This document shows positions 45,059 to 53,555 of a stretch of 64,000 bases of DNA, in pieces (positions within the stretch are counted from its first letter, which is position 1; every line of letters starts with the position of its first letter). Source of the stretch: Streptomyces sp. NBC_01723 (GTDB lineage: Bacteria > Actinomycetota > Actinomycetes > Streptomycetales > Streptomycetaceae). The notes below the pieces were generated by a model. It made no database searches. It saw only the letters and a program-made list of their open reading frames with translations, and had not been told where the DNA came from. Position numbers and translations under genes: made by a program. The stretch lies in contig NZ_CP109171.1 in assembly GCF_036246005.1 (NCBI RefSeq), positions 7,366,001 through 7,430,000 of the forward strand, in the 5' to 3' direction.

Positions 45059-46741
45059 TCACTTGTACATCGTCTGGTTCATGGTTCCGGGGGCGTACGC
45101 GTCCGGGTCCACCCAGACGTTGACCAGGGACGGCTTGCCGGACTCCCGGGCGCGCCTGAGAGCCGGGCCGATCTCGGCGGGGTCGCGGACCTCCTCGCCG
45201 TGGCCGCCCAGCATCCGGGCGAACTCGTCGTAGGGCACGTCGCCGAGGGTGTTGCCGACCCGCTCGCGCTCCTTGCCGTACTTGGCGGCCTGGCCGTAGC
45301 GGATCTGGTTCATCGAGGAGTTGTTGCCGACGACGCCGACGAAGGGCAGGTCGTAGCGGACCAGGGTCTCGAAGTCCCAGCCGGTGAGCGAGAAGGCGCC
45401 GTCGCCGAAGAGGGCGACCACCTCCTTGTCGGGCCGCGCCTGCTTGGCGGCGAGCACGAAGGGCACCCCGACGCCGAGCGTGCCGAGCGGCCCGGGGTCC
45501 ATCCAGTGGCCCGGCGACCTGGGCTGCACGACCTGCCCGGAGAAGGTGACGATGTCGCCGCCGTCCCCGATGTACACCGAGTCCTCGGTGAGGAAGTCGT
45601 TGATCTCGTTGACCAGCCGGTACGGGTGGATGGGGGAGGCGTCCGACCTGAGCTGCGGCAACCGCTTGTCCAGCGCGGTCCGCTCCGCCGCGCGCAACTC
45701 GTCGAGCCACTCCTTGCGTTTGGCCGCGCCCCCGTTGAGCCGCCCCGACGCGGCCTCGGCCACCGACCGGAGCACCAGCCCGGCGTCGCCCACGATCCCG
45801 AGGTCGATGTCGCGGTTCTTGCCGACGGTGCGGTAGTCGAGGTCGATCTGGACGACGGTCGCGTCCGGCGACAGCCGCTTGCCGTAGCCCATGCGGAAGT
45901 CGAAGGGCGTGCCGACGATGACGATGACGTCGGCGTTGGAGAAGGCGTACCGGCGCGACAACTGGAAGTGGTGCGGGTCGCCGGGCGGCAGGGTGCCGCG
46001 GCCGGCGCCGTTCATGTACGCCGGGACGTTCAGCGTGCGGACCAGGTCGACGGCGGCCTCGGTCGCTCGGGTCGTCCACACCTGGCTGCCGAGCAGGATG
46101 GCGGGCTTCTCCGCGTGCACCAGCAGGTCGGCGAGCCTTTCCACCGCCTCCGGGTCGCCCGCCGAACGCGTCGAGGCGCGGTACGCCCCGGCCTTCGGGA
46201 CCCGCGCCCTGTCCGCCGCCACCTTGGCGTCCAGCACGTCGCGCGGGATCTCCAGGAAGGAGGGGCCCGGCGCGCCGTGGTAGCACTCGCGGAACGCCAT
46301 CGACACCATGTCGGCGGCCCGTGCGGTGTCCGGCACGGTCGCCGCGAACTTGGTGATCGGCGTCATCATGTCGACGTGCGGCAGGTCCTGGAGGGACCCC
46401 ATCTTGTGCTGGGTGTGCGCTCCCTGACCGCCGATCAGCAGCATCGGCGACTCGGCGCGGAAGGCGTTGGCGACACCGGTGACGGCGTCGGTGGTCCCCG
46501 GTCCCGCGGTGACCACCGCGCAGCCGGGCTTTCCGGTGATGCGGGCGTAGCCGTCGGCGGCGTGCGCGGCGACCTGCTCGTGGCGTACGTCGACCACCTC
46601 GATGCCCTCGTCGACGCAGCCGTCGTAGATGTCGATGATGTGGCCGCCGCACAGGGTGTAGATGCGGTCGACCCCCTCGGCCTTGAGTGCCTTGGCGACG
46701 AGGTGACCGCCGGAGATGAGGTCCTGGGTGTCGTCGGGCAT
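45059..46741 (-). CDS. oxc: ThDP-dependent oxalyl-CoA decarboxylase-like enzyme
   Basis: A 560-residue thiamine-diphosphate enzyme of the oxalyl-CoA decarboxylase/2-hydroxyacyl-CoA lyase/acetolactate synthase family. The catalytic glutamate is Glu55 in RHEQVAAHAADGYAR. The cofactor motif is GDGAFSLTGWDF followed, ~25 residues on, by GNN. Pairing with frc points to oxalyl-CoA -> formyl-CoA + CO2. N-terminal sequence is closer to generic acetolactate-synthase/HACL proteins than to Oxalobacter Oxc, so another acyl-CoA lyase activity is possible. ATG 46741 is used; the open frame upstream crosses the promoter. Confidence 0.78.
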   Translation of the reverse strand: MPDDTQDLISGGHLVAKALKAEGVDRIYTLCGGHIIDIYDGCVDEGIEVVDVRHEQVAAHAADGYARITGKPGCAVVTAGPGTTDAVTGVANAFRAESPMLLIGGQGAHTQHKMGSLQDLPHVDMMTPITKFAATVPDTARAADMVSMAFRECYHGAPGPSFLEIPRDVLDAKVAADRARVPKAGAYRASTRSAGDPEAVERLADLLVHAEKPAILLGSQVWTTRATEAAVDLVRTLNVPAYMNGAGRGTLPPGDPHHFQLSRRYAFSNADVIVIVGTPFDFRMGYGKRLSPDATVVQIDLDYRTVGKNRDIDLGIVGDAGLVLRSVAEAASGRLNGGAAKRKEWLDELRAAERTALDKRLPQLRSDASPIHPYRLVNEINDFLTEDSVYIGDGGDIVTFSGQVVQPRSPGHWMDPGPLGTLGVGVPFVLAAKQARPDKEVVALFGDGAFSLTGWDFETLVRYDLPFVGVVGNNSSMNQIRYGQAAKYGKERERVGNTLGDVPYDEFARMLGGHGEEVRDPAEIGPALRRARESGKPSLVNVWVDPDAYAPGTMNQTMYK

Positions 46742-46788
46742 GGCGAAGTCCTGTCCCTTCACGAGGGGTTGGGGCGCTCTCGCGGTAG

Positions 46789-46818
46789 ATTGCATACAGT
46801 CGACGAATACTGTATGAA
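46789..46818. promoter_or_regulatory. Putative operator between divergent oxc-like and sucC-like genes
   Basis: A perfect inverted repeat catacagt (46793-46800) / actgtatg (46809-46816) with an 8-base spacer. The left element attgcatacagt agrees with attgtctacagt of the site at 16232-16247 at 10 of 12 positions, and the right element begins atactgta like its reverse complement. Both divergent genes could be controlled together by the FCD GntR protein at 19052-19729. Confidence 0.6.
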
Positions 46819-46884
46819 GCTTGTTATCCCGCATCCGGTGGGTGGTGTCCAGGGGGCGTGCGGCACTTTCAGTCAGGAGCCGGA

Positions 46885-48027
46885 ATGGACCTGTACGAAC
46901 ACCAGGCAAGGGAACTCTTCGCAGAACACGGCATCGTGGTGCCGAGGGCCGAGGTCACCGACTCGCCCGCACGGGCCCGCGAGATCGCCCGCGCGCTCGG
47001 CGGCCGCGCCGTCGTCAAGGCACAGGTGAAGACCGGCGGACGCGGCAAGGCGGGCGGCGTACGGCTCGCCGCCGACCCGGCCGCGGCCGAGGAGGCCGCC
47101 CGGGACGTCCTCGGCATGGACATCAAGGGCCACACCGTCGGCGTGGTCATGCTCGCCGAACCGGTCGAGATCGAGAGGGAGTTCTACGTCTCCTACGTCC
47201 TCGACCGCGCGGCCGGACGGTTCCTCGCCATCGCGTCCGCCGAGGGCGGCACGGAGATCGAGGAGATCGCCGCCGAGCGGCCCGAGGCCGTCGCGCGCGT
47301 CCCCGTCGACCCGGCGGCGGGCGTCACCACGGCGACGGCGGTACGCATAGCGGACGCCGCCGGCCTGCCACCGCAGAGCGTCGACGTACTCGTCCGGCTC
47401 TGGCAGGTACTGGTCCGCGAGGACGCCCTGCTGGTCGAGGTCAACCCGCTGGTCAGGACCGTCGAGGGGCAGATGGTGGCGCTGGACGGCAAGGTCACCC
47501 TCGACGACAACGCCCGCTTCCGGCAGACCCGTTGGGGAAGCGGACCGGAGACGGCGTCCGACCCGCTGGAGGCACGGGCCGCGGCCAAGGGCCTCCACTA
47601 CGTCAGGCTCGACGGCGAGGTCGGCGTCATCGGCAACGGCGCCGGACTGGTCATGTCGACGCTCGACGTGGTCGCCGGCTGCGGAGCCCGGCCCGCCAAC
47701 TTCCTCGACATCGGCGGCGGCGCCTCCGCCCGGGTCATGGCCGACGGGCTGTCCGTCGTCCTCTCCGACCCCGCCGTGCAGTCCGTCCTCGTCAACGTCT
47801 TCGGCGGCATCACCGCCTGCGACGCGGTCGCCGACGGCATCGTCCGCGCCCTGGACGAGGTCCGGCCGACCAAACCGCTCGTCGTCCGCCTCGACGGCAA
47901 CAACGCCGCCCGCGGCCGTGCCCTGCTCGACGCACGCGCCCATCCCCTGGTCGAACAGGCCACCACCATGGACGGCGCCGCCCGCCGTGCCGCCCGGCAC
48001 GCCACCGCGGCATCCACCGCCGGATAA
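46885..48027 (+). CDS. Succinyl-CoA synthetase beta-subunit-like protein
   Basis: A 380-residue ATP-grasp subunit of the succinyl-CoA ligase type. It begins [16 protein letters not shown] and has [16 protein letters not shown] (nucleotide site), [10 protein letters not shown] and [21 protein letters not shown] 46885 with CAGGAGC upstream is preferred over an earlier in-frame ATG. It forms an operon with the SucD-like gene 14 bases downstream. It is a secondary paralogue placed opposite the oxalate genes, so its acid substrate may be something other than succinate, such as oxalate or formate. That is inference. Confidence 0.88.
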   Translation: MDLYEHQARELFAEHGIVVPRAEVTDSPARAREIARALGGRAVVKAQVKTGGRGKAGGVRLAADPAAAEEAARDVLGMDIKGHTVGVVMLAEPVEIEREFYVSYVLDRAAGRFLAIASAEGGTEIEEIAAERPEAVARVPVDPAAGVTTATAVRIADAAGLPPQSVDVLVRLWQVLVREDALLVEVNPLVRTVEGQMVALDGKVTLDDNARFRQTRWGSGPETASDPLEARAAAKGLHYVRLDGEVGVIGNGAGLVMSTLDVVAGCGARPANFLDIGGGASARVMADGLSVVLSDPAVQSVLVNVFGGITACDAVADGIVRALDEVRPTKPLVVRLDGNNAARGRALLDARAHPLVEQATTMDGAARRAARHATAASTAG

Positions 48028-48041
48028 GGAGACAGGTCGAC

Positions 48042-48944
48042 ATGGCGATCTACCTCACCAAGGAGAGCAAGGTCCTCGTCCAGGGCATGACCGGCGCCGA
48101 AGGCATGAAGCACACCCGCCGGATGCTGGCCGTCGGCACCGACGTGGTCGGCGGCGTCAACCCGCGCAAGGCCGGCCGCACCGTCGACTTCGACGAACGT
48201 GCCGTCCCCGTCTTCGGATCGGTGCGCGAGGGCATCGAACACACCGGCGCGGACGCCACCGTCGTCTTCGTGCCGCCCGCCTTCGCCAAGGCCGCGGTGA
48301 CCGAGGCCGCCGACGCGGGCATCGGGCTCGCCGTCGTCATCACCGAGGGCATCCCCGTCCACGACTCCGTCGCCCTCACCGCCCACGCCAAGGCGCGCGG
48401 CACCCGGGTCGTCGGCCCCAACTGCCCCGGCCTGATCAGCCCCGGCCAGTCCAACGCGGGCATCATCCCGCCCGACATCACCAAGCCAGGACCCATCGGC
48501 CTGGTCTCCAAGTCCGGCACGCTCACCTACCAGCTCATGTACGAACTGCGCGAGATCGGCTTCTCCACCTGCGTCGGCATCGGCGGCGACCCCGTCGTCG
48601 GCACCAGCCACATCGACTGCCTCGCCGCCTTCCAGGACGACCCCGACACCGAACTCGTCGTCCTCATCGGCGAGATCGGCGGCGACGCCGAGGAACGCGC
48701 GGCGGACTACATCCGCGACCACGTCACCAAGCCCGTCATCGGCTACATCGCGGGCTTCACCGCCCCCGAGGGCCGGACCATGGGCCACGCCGGCGCGATC
48801 GTGTCCGGCTCCTCGGGCACGGCCCGGGCGAAGCAGGCGGCACTGGAGGCGGCCGGCGTCCGGGTCGGCAGCACCCCGACCGAGACGGCACGACACGTCC
48901 TCTCCGTACTCGGCGGCGCCGCACGCGACGGAGCCCGCCCATGA
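48042..48944 (+). CDS. Succinyl-CoA synthetase alpha-subunit-like protein
   Basis: A 300-residue CoA-binding and phosphohistidine subunit. It begins [21 protein letters not shown] and carries [21 protein letters not shown] and the active-site [14 protein letters not shown], with His249 as the phosphorylated residue. It follows the SucC-like gene and is coupled to the aldehyde dehydrogenase by a 4-bp overlap. Together the pair should make or cleave a short acyl-CoA with ATP/ADP. Confidence 0.9.
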   Translation: MAIYLTKESKVLVQGMTGAEGMKHTRRMLAVGTDVVGGVNPRKAGRTVDFDERAVPVFGSVREGIEHTGADATVVFVPPAFAKAAVTEAADAGIGLAVVITEGIPVHDSVALTAHAKARGTRVVGPNCPGLISPGQSNAGIIPPDITKPGPIGLVSKSGTLTYQLMYELREIGFSTCVGIGGDPVVGTSHIDCLAAFQDDPDTELVVLIGEIGGDAEERAADYIRDHVTKPVIGYIAGFTAPEGRTMGHAGAIVSGSSGTARAKQAALEAAGVRVGSTPTETARHVLSVLGGAARDGARP

Positions 48945-50497
48945 CGACCGCCGAGGGCACCCCGGGCCTCACCCTCAAGTCCGGCACCGCCTGGGCCGAC
49001 GCCTGGCAGCGCTGCCGCACCGTCGCCCCCGAGGCGTTCCGCGACGACCGCGTCCTCAACCTCTGGGACGCCGGCTGGCGGGCCGACGGCCGCGTCCTGC
49101 CCGCCACCAGCCCGGTCGACGGCACCCCCGTCACCGGCCCGCCCCGGCTGGACGGCGCGACCGCCCACCGCGCCGTACGCGCCGCCCTCGACCAGCACCG
49201 CGCCTGGCGCCACGTCCTCCTGCCCGAACGCCGCGCCCGCGTCGCGGCCACCCTCGACGCCCTCGCCCAGCACCGGGACCTGCTCGCGCTGCTGCTCGTC
49301 TGGGAGATCGGCAAGCCCTGGCGGCTCGCGCGGGCCGACGTCGACCGGGCCGTCGACGGAGTGCGCTGGTACGTCGACGGCATCGACGCGATGACCGAGG
49401 GCCGGGCCCCGCTGGACGGACCGGTGTCCAACATCGCGAGCTGGAACTACCCGATGAGCGTGCTCGTCCACGCCCTGCTCGTCCAGGCCCTCGCGGGCAA
49501 CGCGGTCATCGCCAAGACCCCGACCGACGGCGGCGTCGCGTGCCTCACCCTGGCCTGCGCGCTCGCCGCCCGCGAGGGCGTCCCCGTCACCCTCGTCAGC
49601 GGCAGCGGGGGCGAGCTGTCCCGGGCGCTGGTGCGGTCGCCCGAGATCGGCTGCGTCTCCTTCGTCGGCGGCCGCGACACCGGCGCCGCCGTAGCCACCG
49701 CCGTAGCCGACCTCGGCAAGCGGCACATCCTCGAACAGGAGGGCCTCAACACCTGGGGCATCTGGAACTTCACCGACTGGGACACCCTCGCCGCCGTCGT
49801 CCCGCGCCTCTTCGACTACGGCAAGCAGCGCTGCACCGCCTACCCGCGCTTCGTCGTCCAGCGGCAGCTGTTCGACGCGTTCCTCGCCGCGTACCTCCCG
49901 GCGGTCCGCACCCTGCGCGTAGGCCACCCGCTCGCCGTCGAGGCACCGGACGACCCGTTCCCCGCGCTCGACCTCGGACCGGTCATCAACGCTGCCAAGG
50001 CCAAGGAACTGCACGACCAGGTCGCCGAGGCCGTCGACCGGGGCGCCGTGCCCCTGCACCGCGGCAGCGCCGCCGACGCGCGGTTCCTCCCCGGCCAGGA
50101 CACCTCCGCCTACGTCCATCCGGTCACTCTCCTGAACCCGCCCCCGTCCTCACCGCTGCACCACGCGGAGCCGTTCGGGCCGGTCGACACCATCGTCCTG
50201 GTCGACACCGAGGCCGAGCTGCTCGCCGCGATGAACGCCTCCAACGGCGCGCTGGTGGCCACCCTGTCCACGGACGACCCGGCGACGTACCACAGACTGG
50301 CGCCGCACATCCGCGCCTTCAAGGTCGGTCACGGCGTGGCACGCTCCCGCGGGGACCGCGACGAGCTGTTCGGCGGCCACGGCGCGTCCTGGCGCGGCGC
50401 CTTCGTGGGCGGCGAGCTGCTGGTGCGGGCCGTCACCCGCGGCCCGGCGGGGGAGCGGCTGCCGGGGAACTTCCCGGACGGCCACCTCATGCCGTAG
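48941..50497 (+). CDS. Aldehyde dehydrogenase family protein
   Basis: A 518-residue NAD(P)-dependent aldehyde dehydrogenase. The nucleophile is Cys298 in [11 protein letters not shown] and the general base is Glu265 in HILEQEGLN. The oxyanion asparagine region is [10 protein letters not shown], and the cofactor lysine is in GNAVIAKTP. The QRCT context differs from the usual GQxC. Translational coupling to the SucCD-like pair suggests oxidation or reduction of the aldehyde matching their acyl-CoA product, for instance glyoxylate-related chemistry. No direct evidence for that substrate. Confidence 0.85.
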   Translation: MTTAEGTPGLTLKSGTAWADAWQRCRTVAPEAFRDDRVLNLWDAGWRADGRVLPATSPVDGTPVTGPPRLDGATAHRAVRAALDQHRAWRHVLLPERRARVAATLDALAQHRDLLALLLVWEIGKPWRLARADVDRAVDGVRWYVDGIDAMTEGRAPLDGPVSNIASWNYPMSVLVHALLVQALAGNAVIAKTPTDGGVACLTLACALAAREGVPVTLVSGSGGELSRALVRSPEIGCVSFVGGRDTGAAVATAVADLGKRHILEQEGLNTWGIWNFTDWDTLAAVVPRLFDYGKQRCTAYPRFVVQRQLFDAFLAAYLPAVRTLRVGHPLAVEAPDDPFPALDLGPVINAAKAKELHDQVAEAVDRGAVPLHRGSAADARFLPGQDTSAYVHPVTLLNPPPSSPLHHAEPFGPVDTIVLVDTEAELLAAMNASNGALVATLSTDDPATYHRLAPHIRAFKVGHGVARSRGDRDELFGGHGASWRGAFVGGELLVRAVTRGPAGERLPGNFPDGHLMP

Positions 50498-50501
50498 CGG
50501 G

Positions 50502-51833
50502 TCAGCCGATGCCCTGGCGGTCCGGCAGCAGCGCGAAGGCCCGGTCCGCCGGGGCGGGCGTGCCACGCTCGACGGCCTGCCGCAGCAGCTCGCGGTGGCG
50601 CAGCAGGGGTTCGTGCCGTTCCGGCGGCGCGAGCAGCAGCAGGTCGTCGAGCCCGGCCAGCAGACGGCGCGAGACCTGCGGCGCCCCCACCGCACAGCCA
50701 CGGACCTCGGCGAAGCCCAGGTCCACCAGCTCCGTCCACCCGGGCACGGACCGCACCAGCCGGGCCGCACCGCGCCGGTCGCGGTACACCACGGCGTCCA
50801 GCGGCCGGCGGGACAGGGCGGCCAGGATCTGCACGACCCGGTCCAGGGCCTGTACGGCCGTGGTCGGATCGTTCACCGCCGGGGACAGGGCACGCAGCCC
50901 GATGTCGGACAGCTGGCGGAGCCCGAACGCCGGATCCTGGTGGAAGGTGCGCTCCACCCCCACCGACAGCGTGTACCGCAGGGCCCGGCGCGGCGGCGCG
51001 GCCCCGCCGTGCACCGCCAGCACGGGCGTGCCCGGCACCAGGAAGTCACCGATCCGCGGGACCAGCCGCAGCACCACCCCGTGCCCGCGCGCCACCCGCA
51101 CCAGCCGCGCGATGTTGACGTCCCGCAGCACTCCCGCCCGCCCCTCGTGCGCGACCCACGCCGTGACCGGGCCCGGCCCGGCCGTTTCCCCGTCCTCAGC
51201 GGCTGCCGGCATCAGTGCCGCCGCCCGGAAGGACTCCGCGGCGATCCGGGCGATCACATGGCCGATCCGCATCAGCCGCAGCGTGCCGTTCACGTACAGC
51301 ACGAAGAGCAGCAGGCTCAGCGCGACCATGAGGAGGGTGAGCACCGACTGCACCAGCGGCACGGACGTGGCGGCACGAGGGTCCGGGGTGCTGTCGTAGC
51401 TGGTCAGGACAAGCAGCGTCAGGACGAAGGTGGCCAGGAACACCGAGAAGGTCGCCTTGGTGATCCGGCTGCGGACGAACAGCCGCACCACGCGCGGCGT
51501 GAACTGCCCGCTCGCCATCTGCACCGCGACCAGCGAGATGCTGAACACCACTCCGATGAACGTCATCATCGCCGAGCCGACCGCCGACACCACCGTCTTC
51601 GCGTCGTTCGCGAACCGCAGCAGCTCGGCGAGCGTGTCGAAGTCACCGCCGTCCTGCAGCGAACGGACCAGAGCGGCGTCGAGCTCCTGAGCCACCAGCC
51701 ACACCACGAAGACGCCCACCATCGCCACGGTGGGCGCGAACCAGAACGTGTCCCGCAGATGCTCCCTGAGCGGCGACAGCGCCCGCGACCGGCGACGCGG
51801 AAGCGGGCTCCGGGTAACCATCCAGTCACTCAT
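50502..51833 (-). CDS. DUF2254 family membrane protein
   Basis: A 443-residue protein of the DUF2254 family. Four hydrophobic helices lie in the first ~180 residues (about 30-49, 80-105, 122-141, 159-180), followed by a long soluble cytoplasmic C-terminal region. The helix-2 block FIGVVFSISLVAVQMASGQFTPR is the typical family sequence, and the C-terminal part holds RALRYTLSVGVERTFHQDPAFGLRQLSDIGLRALSPAVNDP. The function of the family is unknown. It is convergent with the aldehyde dehydrogenase, with only 4 bases between stops. Confidence 0.85.
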   Translation of the reverse strand: MSDWMVTRSPLPRRRSRALSPLREHLRDTFWFAPTVAMVGVFVVWLVAQELDAALVRSLQDGGDFDTLAELLRFANDAKTVVSAVGSAMMTFIGVVFSISLVAVQMASGQFTPRVVRLFVRSRITKATFSVFLATFVLTLLVLTSYDSTPDPRAATSVPLVQSVLTLLMVALSLLLFVLYVNGTLRLMRIGHVIARIAAESFRAAALMPAAAEDGETAGPGPVTAWVAHEGRAGVLRDVNIARLVRVARGHGVVLRLVPRIGDFLVPGTPVLAVHGGAAPPRRALRYTLSVGVERTFHQDPAFGLRQLSDIGLRALSPAVNDPTTAVQALDRVVQILAALSRRPLDAVVYRDRRGAARLVRSVPGWTELVDLGFAEVRGCAVGAPQVSRRLLAGLDDLLLLAPPERHEPLLRHRELLRQAVERGTPAPADRAFALLPDRQGIG

Positions 51834-51974
51834 GGTGCGACCCTAGGCGCCCTGGCCCCACCGGCCGCGGACCGCCGCTCAGGGGAAGGAAACGCAGGTG
51901 AAAGGCGCTGCGAAACCTTGGTATGGTTGTCCATGTCGCCGCGGGGAACACCCCCGCGCCGCGACAGACACCTG

Positions 51975-52059
51975 GTCCGGGTGGCGGAATGGCAGACGCG
52001 CTAGCTTGAGGTGCTAGTGCCCTTTATCGGGCGTGGGGGTTCAAGTCCCCCCTCGGACA
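51975..52059 (+). tRNA. tRNA-Leu (GAG)
   Basis: An 85-nt class II tRNA with a long variable arm. The acceptor stem gtccggg pairs with ctcggac with one G-U. The D-arm is gtggcggaatggcagac. The anticodon stem ctagc/gctag encloses ttgaggt, giving anticodon GAG. The variable arm is gccctttatcgggc and the T-arm is ggggttcaagtcccc. The 3' CCA is not encoded. A tatggt-like -10 element lies at 51922-51927. Confidence 0.95.
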
Positions 52060-52105
52060 CTTTCTTTTGCATTTGAGGCGTCGTTCCACGGGGTAGAGGC
52101 CCCGT

Positions 52106-53209
52106 GTGAGAACGGGCCGAGGGGGAGCGGACGGGCTGGACATCGCCCGGGTCGCGGAGATGATCGTCGGCCGCCCCGGCGGCGTCACCGGACGCAGAGG
52201 ATCCGGTTACCGCGTCACCGAACGGCACGTCCTCACCGCCGCCCACCTGGTCGAGCCCTCGCCGGTCACGCTCAAGGTCCGCTTCGACGCCGACCACCCC
52301 ACCGAGTGGTCCACCGAAGCCCGGGTCGTGCTCAGCTCCCGCCCCGCCGACCTGGCTCTGCTGGAACTCACCGGCGCGCTCCCCGAGACCCGCCCGGTCC
52401 ACCACGCGCCCCGCTACGCCGTCCTGCCCGACGAGGCCGTCACACTCCCCGTCACCGCCGTGGGATTCCCCCGCTTCAAACTGCGCGAGTACAGCGGAGC
52501 CGACGAACACGGCACCGGCGGCCCGCCCGCCCGGTACCGGGACTCCTGCCACGTCGACGGAACGGTGTCCGCACTCTCCAACCGCCGGGCCGGCACCCTG
52601 GAGGTCGCCGTCCCGCCCCCGGCCGACGACGTCGAACCCGACCGGTCACCCTGGGAGGGGATGTCCGGCGCGCCCCTCTGGTCCGACGGCGCGATCATCG
52701 GCCTGATCACCACCCACCACCGCTCCGACGGTCTCGGGCGCCTCGCGGCGATGCGGGTGAAGCGCTGGTACGAGCTGCTGACCCCGGCCGAACTGGACAT
52801 CCTCCGAACCCGCGCGGGCCTCCCGGACCGTCCCGGACCGGTGGCCGCCCCCGAGCCCGGGACGGCGCACCGGCACCCGTCCGCCGATCCTCCGTCCCTC
52901 GCCTCGTTGCCGCACACGCTCACCCTCGGCGAACTCCGCCACCTGGTCGACGCGTTGACCGCACTGCCCACACTCCGCCGGTCGAACGGCCTCGACGCCG
53001 TCCTGGCCGGAATCGACCCCCGGGTGGCCGCCCACCGGCCGCGCGACGACCGGCTGAGGTTCGAGGTGTACGGCGTGCTGCGCACGTGCCTGCGCTTTCC
53101 CGGCACCCTCGACACGTTCCTGGCGGAGTTGCGGACCTGGGAGGAGGGCTCCGAGGAACTGCGCGAGGTCGACCGTGCGATGGCCGAACTGGCCCTGCGG
53201 CACAACTGA
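52106..53209 (+). CDS. Trypsin-like serine protease with C-terminal effector-associated domain
   Basis: A 367-residue soluble protease without signal peptide. The chymotrypsin-fold triad is visible: His47 in LTAAHLV, Asp82 in PADLALLEL and Ser187 in EGMSGAPL. After a Pro-rich linker the last ~90 residues (LRHLVDALTALPTL onward) look like effector-associated domain 2 (EAD2), an adaptor found in bacterial NTP-dependent conflict systems. The predicted partner is the VMAP-C protein at 59617-61104, which seems to carry a related N-terminal adaptor. The protease would be the effector released on activation. The GTG start is 46 bases after the tRNA. Confidence 0.8.
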   Translation: MRTGRGGADGLDIARVAEMIVGRPGGVTGRRGSGYRVTERHVLTAAHLVEPSPVTLKVRFDADHPTEWSTEARVVLSSRPADLALLELTGALPETRPVHHAPRYAVLPDEAVTLPVTAVGFPRFKLREYSGADEHGTGGPPARYRDSCHVDGTVSALSNRRAGTLEVAVPPPADDVEPDRSPWEGMSGAPLWSDGAIIGLITTHHRSDGLGRLAAMRVKRWYELLTPAELDILRTRAGLPDRPGPVAAPEPGTAHRHPSADPPSLASLPHTLTLGELRHLVDALTALPTLRRSNGLDAVLAGIDPRVAAHRPRDDRLRFEVYGVLRTCLRFPGTLDTFLAELRTWEEGSEELREVDRAMAELALRHN

Positions 53210-53328
53210 CTTGATGCCGCAGCTGGCCGGTACACAGGTTTCGGGCCGCCTCCCCCTGGGTCATGATGAAGGAGGAACGAGGGCGCGTGGAGGACGACGG
53301 CGCGTAAGAGACCATACGGGGAGGGGAC

Positions 53329-53526
53329 TTGGCAGCCGTGGAGCGGGCGACGCCGGCCTTTGAGTCCGGACTCATCGACCTCTCGGGAGTATCTCTCGAA
53401 GCGTTGCGTTCTCTTGACGGGCCAGTCCTGTCCGCGTCTCTCGAACGGTTGCTGGCCGATGTCGACGATCCCCACGCGATCACGGTCGCGGGCGTCAACC
53501 AGACGCACACAGGGCTCGGAAACTAG
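53329..53526 (+). CDS. FxsA-like RiPP precursor with degenerate tail
   Basis: A 65-residue peptide (TTG start, GGGGAG 5 bases upstream; GTG 53338 gives a 62-mer). The leader part LIDLSGVSLEALRSLDGPVL plus SASLERLLADVDDP matches the FxSxx-COOH precursor family. That family usually ends in AGFNSxx-type sequence. Here the tail is ITVAGVNQTHTGLGN: Phe is replaced by Val, the motif is gone, and no aromatic residue is left in the core. It sits 29 bases before the HExxH gene. Whether it is still modified is unknown. Confidence 0.7.
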   Translation: MAAVERATPAFESGLIDLSGVSLEALRSLDGPVLSASLERLLADVDDPHAITVAGVNQTHTGLGN

Positions 53527-53555
53527 GACCGTAGCCGTGTGCGGGGGGAGTACGA

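Noticed and set aside
53262..53306. A 14-codon reading frame between the protease and the FxsA-like gene
   Set aside because: Too short, no clear ribosome site and no resemblance to a leader peptide.
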